This document shows positions 1-11,032 of a stretch of DNA of 64,000 nt, piece by piece. How positions within the stretch are numbered: the first letter of the stretch is position 1; every line of letters begins with the position of its first letter. The notes beneath the pieces were generated by a model. It ran no database searches. It was not told the DNA's origin and saw nothing but the letters and a program-made list of their open reading frames with translations. A program made the translations under genes and the position numbers. This DNA is from Nectonema munidae (taxonomy: Eukaryota > Nematomorpha > Nectonematoida > Nectonematidae): the NCBI GenBank assembly GCA_030549495.1, contig JAUIRK010000106.1, forward strand, positions 1,135,001 through 1,199,000, written 5' to 3'.

Positions 1-1713
1 ATAAAGTATGGCTTTTACAAATAAATTTTCCACATACACTGCATTTTCGTGTTCCCCTTTTTCTTGGCTTACAATCAATAAAAGAGCAATATCCTCGTTG
101 AACTGATGTAGTTGGGTTCTCGTCAACATCAAAAAACCCGTAAAAAGATAATAAGTTTCTGGTAGATAAGCGAGTAAATGAACTTTGACTTCTAATCAAC
201 ATGCATCTTTCAGCTAAAAGTAGAGAAAGGTGTTTTATAAAGCATTTTCTTCCTCCTCTTGAAACTGACGGGTATGCATCTGAATCATTAGCTCTCATAA
301 TTACCCAGCTATTATTAACTGCAATATCAAGAAAATTTGTAAAAATTGCAACTGGCCAACGTCTAGAAGACTTATAACAGCTGTAATTTCTTGCCATTCT
401 GTTAAAAACATCCACTCCAGATTTAAACCTATTATAATCTAGATTAATTTGAGGCTTTTTTCTGGGGCCAAAAGTATCTATTTGTGATAGATGTTGACTA
501 GATAACACATAGACTGGTTTGAAGTTTTTTTTAGAATGTTTTTATATAAACTGTTAACGAAGAGGTTTCTGAATACAAAAATCTACTCTCACAATCATTC
601 AAACACAGACCTTTTAAATGCGCTGGACGGACTACATGCGGCATGAACCTTCTATTACTTCTTACCGTACCAAAGATTGTATTGTTTTGATTTTTGGCCC
701 AATTACACAAATCCTGGGACATAAAAAACCTATCTGCATAAATAACAATACCGGTCGGTAAGTAAGAAATATTTACCAATCTTTTTACTATATTATTGGG
801 TTTAAAATGATCCCTGTCCACTAAACCACTTTCATAAATTTCGCTACAAAAAAACAAAAATACTGGACGAGTCTACACAGTGATAAATTTTCATACCATA
901 TCGACCTGGCTTGGATGGGTCGTATACTTTTATAGGTGACCTGCCTCTATACTTGACGAGCTGCTCGTCAATTGTAACGCAATTAAATGGTGACCAATAT
1001 TTATGAAAGTTTTTGAGGAAAAAATTTTTGTATCTTATCGGAGCTAATTTATCTGAACTATTTCTTGTAGTTCTTGAATCAAATCTTATAAAGGTACGAA
1101 TAAGAATGAATACGTCTCTACTGATTGCAGCTTTTAAAAAAGGGGTTCCATACTTTTCAGAAAAAAGATGTTTGACATCAATCTGCTGATCTTTAGACTG
1201 CCCAATGTAAAGAATACAGGCTAAGTATGCTAGCAAATGTTCCATTGAAAACCTTTCATATAAACTTTTGAGGTTCTCCAACAAACAATTAGGACTTCTA
1301 CAAAAAAAACATTTAACTAAATAATGTTTTCTAATAGAAAATTACTTGTAGTTTTCTTCCATTCTTTCTTTTGTGCAGACAAAAATGTGGTTCAAAAGAG
1401 ATTCAGTGAAAAAAAGATTAAAAATTTTCAAAGGATCTTTCAAATTTTTTGCCGTATCTTTTGGACCTGGTCTACTTGAGATGATATTAGTTGATGATCT
1501 TCTTCCACAAATCTCTCTCGGTTCCCAAAAAAATTGGGTTCCATCTGGTGCTACAAGGGACACATCTTCGCAAAGAGCCGTTTCTTCATCGCTTGAATCT
1601 GTTTGCCCTTCGCTATCAACTGAATTTTGAATTTCATATTCACTATTTGAAAAAACGTCAGAACCAGAGGTTTCTCCTTCATCACTACTTGTATAAAAAC
1701 TTGAGGAGCTCAT
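1..1713 (-). mobile_element. piggyBac-family transposase gene, broken, cut by window edge (copy 1)
   Basis: A piggyBac (DDE_Tnp_1_7) transposase reads on the minus strand from ATG at 1711-1713. The N-terminus is acidic and Ser-rich, as is usual. The catalytic core follows: FNLFFTESLL, then VTIDEQLVKYRGR (around 950-1000), YADRFFMS (around 715-745) and GVDVFNRMARNYSCYK (around 380-430) carry the expected Asp positions. At the left edge a Cys-rich zinc tail shows CKPRKRGTRKCSVCGKF. An apparent stop near 1342 is explained by a 48-bp intron (1298-1345, GTAATT...TTGTAG), whose removal keeps frame and gives NYKSPNCLL. Two frameshifts remain, both inside homopolymer runs (T7 near 846 and A8 near 525). 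The copy is therefore either recently dead or carries sequencing indels. The true right end may be the TTAA at 2561. Family assignment is secure; element ends are not. Confidence 0.88.
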
Positions 1714-3908
1714 AATAAAATTTTGCGAAGTAACTTAGGAAATCCAAATGAAGCTGGTCAAGAAATGGAAGAATTATTACACATACACAAATAAAGCAAG
1801 AGAGAGAGTTTTGTGTAATCTATACGCGATTTCTTCACTATTCATTCATGCTAAGGAATTATTTACCAAATGTGGTGAGAAAAAAGATAACAAATGCGTA
1901 GACAATTATATATGGATCGTGTAGTCAATGGAACAATTGAGTTCACTCTAGCCGCATGCGTATTCTCGATAAAAAATCAATATCAAGTGAGAGTTCTTTG
2001 TGTTTGAAATCATATTTTGATTTATTTCTGCGTTGTATGATGTGTCTTTTATAACCCAGATAATACCATGACACAAATTCAATAAAGAGTCCATTCTCTT
2101 CATTTTTTTATTCAAGTACGCAACCATGCGCTGTTCAACAAATTGATCTAAAAAGCTTATCTAATTTTTTTAATCTTTTTTACTTTTTATAAAATATTTT
2201 GCACTGTAGAAAAATAAATTTATAAAAACAAAGTTTTGAATAGTGATCAATATAATTTTTTCACAAAACTACATAATAATACGTTTGTTTTGTTACTTCT
2301 TTTTTTTTTGTAAATAAAAAAAAATATTATAGTTCTTCTTTTTAATTTTTTATATATAATATTTTGCACTATGGAAAACAAAGTTTTGAATATTGAACAC
2401 GAAGGAAATAATAGAAACATGATTTTCGAACGTCATGTGTTTCAAAAATAATCCTCAGAAAAAATTCTAAATTTGAAATCCACTTTAAATTTATATTTTT
2501 ATAACTTGTTTAAGGTTACAACTTAAGTTTTTCATAAAAACATATTAATTTTAGATGGCGTTAAATTTAAATTTCGTATAAATTACTATAAATATTTTTT
2601 CATGTGGTGAAAATTTTATATTTCTTTTTATCTTTAAAACCCATTAAAAAAAATAAAATATCACCAAGTTAGCATATCGACTAGCTATATTTTTCTATCA
2701 GAAAAAGAAATTTTAAATATTTACTAGCCAAAAAAAGCACTACTCCGTCCTTCTAAGGTTAAATTTTTTTATATTATATACGGCCTTATCTCCAGATTCC
2801 ATATACAGGGAAAAAACTTATTTTAATAGTGTTAGGACTATAAGAGCAAAATAAAGTTCGGAGAGAAGAAAGACTTTAATAGATCGACTTCAATATATGT
2901 ATTATATTGTAGCATTAGATGAAGAACTTCTTGAAGAAATAAAGTGCCTCTTTATACAACATTTGAAAAGTTTGAGGAATAGTTTTAGGGCTTATTTTCC
3001 TGTACCTGATGCCTAGAATAAATGGATAAAAAATCGATTTAAAATATATGTAGCTGAGATAGAAGGCTTAAGCGCACTCGATCAATTCGCACTGTAGTTC
3101 TACTGGTACATTATTGAACTTCCAATCAAATAATCCGTGGAACAATAATCTTATTCTCTATTCTGTGACATTATAAAGAATCTTATGAGTCACAGTTTCA
3201 TTTTCAGTAAACTTTTTTATAAAAAGATTTCTTTGAGATTCCTACCTAATGAAACTTAAATTTAACAGAACATAATTTTCTAGGAAACTTAGCGTTGGTG
3301 GAGCCAAAAGTCAGAGCCATTTCTCCCAAAATTTAAAGTAAAGGTTTCTATGGAATCACATTTACTTTTGCCATGATCTGTTAAAAATATAAGGGGACAA
3401 ACCTCCCTTTGCTCAATAGGGCATTACTGGCCTTGGCAAATTTTGTTCGAAAACTTGCAATGCATCAAAAACAGCAACAAAAAAAATTGAAAGCAGGATA
3501 GTATAAAGATTAAAAATACTAATAATTTTTTATATATATTATCATTTGCAGCATTTATTTGCAAAAAAAAATTTATGACTTGAAGTGAATCGTTTTTAAT
3601 ACATTATTTTCCATACGCATGAATAAAAGCCAATTAAAACAAGGTACCAATTACTCCACACAAAACAATGTACCTATTAGTGTTAAGAAACAAACTTTCC
3701 TTAAATTTCAGTTTTGAGAAAGAATGTTTTCCTCTTGTACAGTAACTCTGGAATCGATTTAATGCTTGGGAATTCAAATTTAAAGTTCTTAGTGCATCAA
3801 AATCAAATGGTCTTCATTTTATTGAAGAAAGAAAACACATTTTCAATTTGTAAGTAAACTTTCACATGTTTTTTTAGTTCAAAAATTTGAGTCTTGAGAA
3901 TATGGGAA
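1714..3908. other. AT-rich non-coding stretch
   Basis: I see no convincing gene. The first ~850 bases are probably the 5' untranslated and terminal part of piggyBac copy 1. The rest is AT-rich sequence with homopolymer runs and short chance frames. Confidence 0.4.
2551..2565 (+). repeat. TAGATGGCGTTAA terminal-type motif
   Basis: TTAGATGGCGTTAAA ends in the TTAA that piggyBac elements target. It lies about 840 bases upstream of the transposase start of copy 1 and is the best candidate for that element's outer end. The same motif recurs near 17377, 19348, 30499, 33076 and 49047. Confidence 0.4.
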
Positions 3909-4078
3909 GGGGTCATACATAAATGATGTCCCTGAAAATTTTTAATTTTTTGAACACGCTGTCCCACCTCCCTCCCCCTGTTGTGAATTTTACACCTCCT
4001 GCTCTATTTTTTAATACGGAGTATCTACAATTTGTTTACCCTCGCCTCTGGTAGGGGACGCCATATATGTATGATCCC
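3909..4078. mobile_element. Short MITE with ~25-bp inverted ends
   Basis: The left end GGGGTCATACATAAATGATG and the reverse complement of the right end GGGATCATACATATATGG match at most positions, giving a 170-bp non-coding element. A related partial copy is seen near 38226-38320 (ATACATATATTACGTAACGC followed by GGGAGGGG). No target duplication is clear and no protein is encoded. Confidence 0.6.
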
Positions 4079-4970
4079 AAAGAAGCTTTATACCTAAAAC
4101 GTTTAATACTTCATTTTTTTCTATTTTTCCCCTACAATATATGGACAATTTGTTAAAATAATAGTAATATGCTTCTGATTTTTTCTTTTTTTTCTTAACC
4201 TACCAATCCAGTAACATATTTTTTTACCCTCCTTTGTTTATTCTTTCTTTCGTTAACTAATTAAAGAGACAGCTTTAAACTATATATCTCAATAGGACCT
4301 TTCTTATTTTGTTACAATTTAGCCATCAGCTTGAAGACTATACTTCTAATTTTGGAACTTTCATCAGAAATTTATTTTTTCCAATCTATGTTTGAAAAAA
4401 CCGTTTTGAGTTATTTATTTAACTCAAGATTTAAACGATTTCAGAGTTTTGTAATTGAAGAGAATCTCTTGGTTAATCTTGAATTCTTAAATCAATATCA
4501 TGTGATATAAACAGATATTACTCTAGATATTTGATAAACAATCCTTTTTCAAAATTCGAGGTCTTCATGAAATCATTCATAAACTTCTGCTTCACTGTCT
4601 ATATGTTCTTTGAAATATCAATACTAGATTTTGAAACCATCTTCTAGTTCGTTAGAAACAGTATATCTTCCGTGTAGACTAGTACATACTTGTTTTTTAT
4701 AACTATATAGTTCCTCAAAGGACTACTACATTGACAATATAAAAGCATTTTATTACGAGTTAGTATTTCATTTTTCTTATGATCACACTTTCTCCGCTCC
4801 CCTTACTTCTCTCATTTAATATTTGTACCATAATAAGATTGTGAGAAAAACTCCACAAATAATTTTTTTTGAAAAAAACTCATTTTTACGAATTTGATCG
4901 AGACTTTCACCCATATTTGGGTCAGTATAAAATGTAAACCAAATGTACACCAAGTTACGATTTGCGACTC
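4079..4970. other. Gene-free AT-rich stretch
   Basis: Nothing recognisable; poly-T runs and no sustained frame with coding character. Confidence 0.4.
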
Positions 4971-5100
4971 CAGACTCTTCTACCAGGGATGGGGAGCCGG
5001 AGCTCGGAATGTAGCTTAATTTATGATATTTGGTGGAGTTGGAGGCGGATCTAGAGCCACTAAATAATATAACTTCAGCTCCTAACACTTTTTGGAACTT
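4971..5100. repeat. Fragment of GGAGTCGGAG-type hAT-like repeat
   Basis: This locally GC-richer patch contains CAGGGATGGGGAGCCGGAG and GGAGTTGGAGGCGGATC. It resembles the ends of the repeats at 35348 and 57247 (CAGGG...GAGTCGG...GGAG). A minus-strand frame of about 90 codons through it has Ser- and Gly-rich residues, which is what this repeat gives when translated, so I do not call a gene. Confidence 0.45.
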
Positions 5101-5880
5101 TTGAATTCTAGCATTGATATTGTTTTTTTAATGGCAACAATTATTATCAATGCTTTTTAAATCTGAAGTAAAAACTGTAATAAAGCTTCAGTGAAATAGA
5201 AAAATAGTGATATCTAAAATAAGTGTTTGAAAGTTATACCACACTACCATGAAATTTTACGAAATGTAGCATTCACAATTACCGCCTTGCTTTCAAGTCA
5301 AGTTAGTGTAAAAATGTTTTCAGCACTTGCATCATTTATTCTGACTTGCGAGCTTCAATAAAAGGAGATTTGGTGAAATAATCTTGTTTCTGAAAGCAAT
5401 GTCTTTCTAATCATTTTAATATTTTTTGATAATTTTTATGTTTTTTCAATTTTTAAAACTAAAAAATCAAAAGCCTAAACTGGCCGTTACTAGATTTTTC
5501 AGAATAGAAATTTTTTGACAAAGATTATAAAAGCGAAAAATAAGATTATGTTCTGTTTATAGATAAAAGATAGTTTTTTACTCTATTTTTAAAAGAAGGT
5601 AGCGAAACATCCAAGTTATCAAAAAAAATATATTATTTTTAAAGAATTCATTAGTTTTTTTTAAATAGAAATATTGGAACCTTTCAGCATATAATCAACT
5701 CTTATAGGTAGGCTAGAATTTCTAGTTTGATAAGGAATGACTTTTGTATTTGATGAAATTTCCAAAGATGTTTAAATGTCCATAACAAAAATACCACCAC
5801 TTAGATGAAATAAGTCTTATAATTTTAGAAGATTATTCTCCCCAAAAATAATACTAGTATGATTGCTATAATTAATATTT
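5101..5880. other. Gene-free AT-rich stretch
   Basis: No gene or repeat boundary recognised. Confidence 0.4.
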
Positions 5881-6400
5881 AAAACTATTCGCCCGTTTTT
5901 CAATAATTTTTATGCGTTTTTTTTCATAGGGATAACAGTTAGATGCTATAATTCAGATATGATAAAAGATTAACAATAATTTTGTTCAAATTTGAAACAA
6001 TTTTAATTTCTTATCTATAATTAAGCCTAATCTATAAATTTCTTTTATTTCGGTGTGAATTAAGAAACTCTTATCCATTTTTAGTTTATTTGAGATTATC
6101 ATACATTTTGTTTTAACTTTATTTATCAAAAACTAAATTTAGTTCTGAATTTAACTTATTGGAATCGATATACGTATCGTTTTTTATTTTAGATAGAGGA
6201 AAATATTCCCAAATGTCATCAGCAAAAAGGATATAGAAGAAAAGTTCTGTGATATGAAATATATCATTAATGGCAATGTTGAAATGAATTAGTGCAAGAA
6301 CGGATCCTTGAGGAACACCCGTTTTAACAGGTTAAATGTCTGAGAGTGTATCATTTAGTTTGACTTTTTAAAATCTATTTTTTTAGATTTAGATATGAAG
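5881..6400 (-). mobile_element. LINE (non-LTR) reverse-transcriptase fossil
   Basis: On the minus strand the reverse-transcriptase core is readable: VKTGVPQGSVLA (6300-6330), FNIAINDI downstream, then the active-site block LFADD (around 6208-6232; the FxDD box), followed by sequence like the post-catalytic region of LINEs (KTKCMIISNK, LGLIIDKKLKLF, around 6000-6120). Stops and frame changes interrupt it, and neither end is preserved. The motif order is that of Jockey/CR1-type LINEs, but the clade is not resolved. Confidence 0.72.
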
Positions 6401-6472
6401 ATAAGAAAAATAGTGAACTTTTACTCAGATTACAATTGGAAAAAATTTTGATTAGGGAGGAATGGCTATGCA

Positions 6473-6598
6473 GTAACAAGGGCCGGTAGGTGTTTAGTGA
6501 GATGAAAAGTCCAGGTAGACTTGGACTCAGCATTCCGGACGGGCCACGATATCCGAAAGGATGGGTGCGAACGCCACAAACAACTTAACTTAACTTAA
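6473..6598 (+). mobile_element. SINE family A, copy 1
   Basis: This copy shares about 125 bases with 19850-19982: GTAACAAGGGCCGGTAGG, GACTTGGACTCAGCATTCC, GGGCCACGATATCCGAAAGG, GGTGCGAACGCCAC and a (TTAAC)n-like tail. GTGTTTAGTGAGATG could be a worn A box and GGGTGCGAACGCC a worn B box, suggesting a tRNA-derived SINE. The tRNA origin is inference; the repeat identity is seen directly. Confidence 0.75.
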
Positions 6599-8127
6599 TA
6601 GAGAATTTCTTGGCTACCTTTCTAAAATTAAAGGAATAGTAAATGTTTTTTCAAAAACATGGGGTTTCTTGATCTACACTAACCGTGCTTTGTCGATTCA
6701 AATAAAGTCTTTGTTAATATATTAAACAGATAGAGTATACTATTTTTTCGTATTGTGAAAATGATATTCTATTAACTGTGACAAACTGATTAAACTCAGT
6801 ACTATTTTTCATTTAAAACAACTATTTCAGTATAGTTTTTCTATTATCTAATCATTCTATTGAAACCTTCATTTTAAACTTTTATAACTTTGTTTTAAAT
6901 AACAGTATATTTTCATGTTGTTCAAACTCGGTAACCTATTTCTCATGTTTAAAATAGGTTATAGTTTCTTATTTTTTGCTTTTTTTAGATTATAAGTTAT
7001 TGTATGACTAGTCAGGTGTTAAATCGTGTAAGTTCATATCCTTATTTTACATACGTTGTTAGTATTATATTTTTATCTTAGAACTATAAAAAAATAGCAA
7101 TTTCACAAATTGAAAATGACTACTTTTTTTGCAATTCAATGCAGCCCATTTTAATCATTCATGCCTGTATTTTTTTGTATATAAATTTGTATAAAAATAT
7201 TTTTGCATTTCGTTATATCATGACCTTATATCTACAACATCAATAAATTTTATTTTTCCTTATTTAATTTAATATTTCTCTTAATCTCAGTTTATTTGTT
7301 TATTGTAAGATAGTTTCAATTTTTAAAGTGTATAAATTTTTTAATATATATAATTTCTCCTTATGACCAAGATAGAAAACAACTTTTTAAACATTAGTAC
7401 ATAGAATAAGAACATCAAATCAAGTAAAACAGAATTTTTATTGAACTTTTTTAAAATATAATAAATTTTCTATATTCGTAAATATCTAATAATAAAAATA
7501 AAAAGTAAATATGTATAAAAAAAGTATAAATTATCAATCACTAAAAAGTTAAAATACTATTAAAATAAAAAAAAGAAATAACTTTGTTGTTTGTGCGATT
7601 GCCTGTAAACCAGCATAGGTGGCTTATGTATGGTGGCGCATCAAACCAACTTACAAACAAACTATTTTAGAAAGACTTTTTTTTAAATATTTTGCCCTAA
7701 CGAAACAATGGCAATATTGAGATTTTAATTTTTCTAAAATAAAAAAAATATATTTTTAGTTTAATCTTTTTTATATCATATCTTTAAAATTTTTTTCTTT
7801 GTTATCTCATCTATATGATTTTTATTATTATTTTTAATAGATTACGAGCAATCGTTTTCCCAAGATGTCTTATTTATTTTTCTTAGATCAATTTTTTCTA
7901 TTTAACAGTGTCACAATTTATAACTCATTAAGCTTTTTACTAGATGGCTTTAGATCCTGTCCTGAAAATATATAATTTCTAAAAGATGAGTGTACCAAGA
8001 GGAGCGATCCACCCTGGAAAGCAAATTTATTTTTAAATATTAATAAAATTCAATAGAATTATAGACTTTAAGACTGATGTAATTAAGGTTTTTTAAACAT
8101 ATCATTTCGCATATATACTTATATAAT
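6599..8127. other. Gene-free AT-rich stretch
   Basis: No gene or bounded repeat recognised. Confidence 0.4.
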
Positions 8128-8470
8128 CAGTGCCGTCTCTGAAGTTTAATTACAGGGTAGGGACGGGCAAAACTACATACCTAAAATTTTCATTTTTTTA
8201 ACAAAGAAATTGGACAACATTCAAGTATTTATTCATATTTAATTATCAATCTTCATTAACTTGTACAATAATTTTTATTATAAAACGCAACTTTCCAAGT
8301 AACACATATTAAAACAAGATTAGCCTTTTTTGAGTTAAACTCTTTCAAATACTCTTCTTTTGTTATTGCAGGCAGAGGTATAGTCTCTCATTGCAAGTAC
8401 TCCTTGATAAAGTTACTTATAAAAAAACTTCCAGTGGGGACTTGCCCCCCCCTCCTTATCGACGGGCCTG
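8128..8470. mobile_element. hAT-type MITE
   Basis: The ends are CAGTGCCGTC and, on the other strand, CAGGCCCGTC. The flanks CTTATATAAT (8118-8127) and CTTATATTAT (8471-8480) match at nine of ten positions, consistent with an 8-bp hAT target duplication. The 343-bp interior is non-coding, with runs of C near the right end. Confidence 0.6.
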
Positions 8471-8999
8471 CTTATATTATAAAGATTAGGACGTTGTAAA
8501 GTTTTAATAGAACTTTTAAGAGCCGGGGAAATTAACATCCACCTCTCGCTGCAGTTATGTACGTAATTGCCGGTATTAGTAATTTATACTTAGTAAGAGA
8601 AAATTATTGAGATTTTGGTATTTCCTTGATTCCAAGGTAGATAAAGGGCTATCATGATCAATTTCTTATGAAAATCTAAATTATTTCATTTTAGAATGCT
8701 ATTTTGGGAGTAAACTAAGAATATGTGTTAGAATGACATAAATGATAGATTCTTTATTTTGCACTTATGCTTGAAAATTAAGCCGTATATTCTTAACTCT
8801 ATCCGTGCCAGGGGGGGGGCATTTTAGACACCCCCTTCAACTAAAATATATATTGTAAAAAATTGGCTTAATTATATCCCTTCAAATGTGATTTTTCTCA
8901 AATTGCTAACTGCATTTTTTTTATACCATTTTTATGATAGTTGAATGACCTTCTCGTAAAAAACCGTCATCAAAATCAATTATACATTTATTTAAGAAA
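8471..8999. other. Gene-free stretch with G9 run
   Basis: No gene is visible. A G9 tract near 8811-8819 followed by ACACCCCCTTC may be a worn MITE end. Confidence 0.35.
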
Positions 9000-10330
9000 A
9001 TTTTGATAATATAATCATAAATATTGGAACACATAACACTTATATATACATATTTTTCTATCAAACATGACAACTTTGTATCAAATGTCAATCAAAATTT
9101 TGATTGATAAAACTTTCAAAAACATTCACTCAAATTTTAAATAAAATTTATTTTTTTATACCAAATCACGATGCTGATTTCATTTATCGCAATTAGGGTG
9201 CGAAATCTGAAAGAGTACATTAATTTTGCGGCTTACATCTGAGAATTGTGTCCAAGAATATTATTAAAATTTAAAACAAATATATAATTTCATACTAAAA
9301 TTTCATTTCCATGCTTAGATTTCCCAAATAATGTGTCAAAATCTCTCAAAGTGTTAATCGTTTTTCCCGTTTACTTCTAAAAATTGTCTCCAAAAATATT
9401 CACTAACATTTTTAATAAAATTATATATTTTTTTTAAACTAAATCGACCATATTGATTTGATTTCTCGACTCAGTTTTCGAAATTAAGATATGGAAATGT
9501 CTAAAATTGTGAATCTAATTTGCAATTAATGTTTGAGGATGTGTCTCCAAAAACATACATTTTAAATAAAATATGTCTTTATAATAAATCGAACATGCTG
9601 ACTGTCGAAAACTGAGTTCGGAATGGAAATCTCCATGGTCGATTTAGTATAAAAAAAATATTTTATTTAGAATTTTAATTATATTTTTGGAGATAATTTT
9701 AATAGGTAAACCACAAATTTGATTGACACTTTCACATATTTCACACTCTAATTACTAAAAATGAGTCCATATGGTGTCAAAATATCAGGATATTTAAAGC
9801 AATTTTTTTCGGTTTACGTCTAAAATTTGTTTCAAAAAACATTCTTTGTTATCTTAAATAAAATATATTTCTTATACTAAATTGGCCATGCAGATTTCAT
9901 TTTTGGACTCATTTTTCTCAATTAGGGTGCGAAAATTTCAATTATATTTGCGGTTGAGGAATAAAAATTGTTTACATGGATATTATTTATTTTTATACTT
10001 AATTTATCATTCTGATTTCATTTTTGTTTCGTAATTAGGGTATGAAAATGTCAATGTCATCTGAAATTTTTCTCCAAAAACATTCATTCACATTAAAAAT
10101 AATGTATATTTTTTTATAGTAAAACAACAACCATGCTGATATCATTTCTGGGCTTAATTTTGGCCATTGCCTTAAATGTCTAAAGCTAATCAAATTAGTG
10201 ATGTATCAGGATTTGGTCTTCACAATTAGGTTGCCAGAATGTGCCCAAAAAAATCTAATTTTGCATATGTTTGATTATTATCAAAAATGAAATCACTTTT
10301 GGATTGTGCATTATACCAAAAAACGATTAA
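9000..10330. repeat. Diverged tandem array, ~120-150-bp unit, one part inverted
   Basis: A recurring block reads: CCAAAAACATTCA, then TTAAATAAAATATATTT, then ACTAAATCGACCATGCTG, ATTTCATTT and CAATTAGGGTGCGAAA. Forward occurrences of the CTGATTTCAT-like core lie near 9173, 9453, 9594, 9893, 10012 and 10135, with spacings of about 120-140 or twice that. Around 9600-9760 the block appears reverse-complemented (CATGGTCGATTTAGTATAAA), so the array contains an inverted segment. Copies are strongly diverged and no frame is conserved. Confidence 0.7.
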
Positions 10331-11032
10331 AATTAATCAAAACAAAAATTCTATATATTTATATTTCTATACAGTTTCAAACGCATAACGCTTTTAGAGT
10401 AATAGCTAGTTATCTTATTTACCATGTTATTTTAAAATAATTTTTAATAAAATCTTACTGTTCGATCAATCATACGGTGGCCAGAAAACTCGAAATGGAA
10501 AATTCGTTCTCAGCAAAGTGGGTAAAAAGCCAGTTATTAGCTAGTTAGTTATAAATTACATAATAGTATTATAGCTATTCAGATCAATTCAAGTATAATA
10601 GTTTTAAATTTAGCAAGTATTCTCGTCTTCTGAAATTTAATATATCAAAGGATATTTATTAATAATAATCCATCAGTTATTTGACAGCAAATAGATCATA
10701 TGTTGTATCATTTTTGACTAATACTATATTGGCATTATTCTGATCAAAATAATTGAACCCTGGCTACATATTTGTTATATGTATGTAAAGTGCTTGACAG
10801 ATTAATTTTTAGTGAAACTATTGCACTTGATATATATCACCATTGTCCCAACAGAAGTAGCTATTCCTTTTCTAATTTTCAAATAATTTTAAGGTCTTAA
10901 TTAAATATTTTTATTTGTTCCTTACGTTTAGTCTTTGAGTTTAAAATTTAAAGATGGATTTTAGTTTTAAAATAATTAATTTGTTTATATTTTAGAAAAC
11001 AAAACTAAAACTTGGCATGTTTTGAAAATCTC
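10331..11032 (+). other. Upstream region of the galactocerebrosidase gene
   Basis: No separate gene is visible. It presumably holds the promoter and 5' leader of the downstream gene. TATATTTTAG at 10985-10994 would serve as a splice acceptor, so an upstream non-coding exon is possible. Confidence 0.4.

Noticed and set aside
4816-5088. A ~90-codon minus-strand gene
   Set aside because: It runs through a GGAGTCGGAG-type repeat patch. Its Ser-rich sequence is a translation of that repeat, and the frame has no partner exons.
11012-11032. Start of galactocerebrosidase at 11012
   Set aside because: That codon is TTG. The first in-frame ATG is at 11033 and directly opens the signal peptide; the ATG at 11017 is in another frame.
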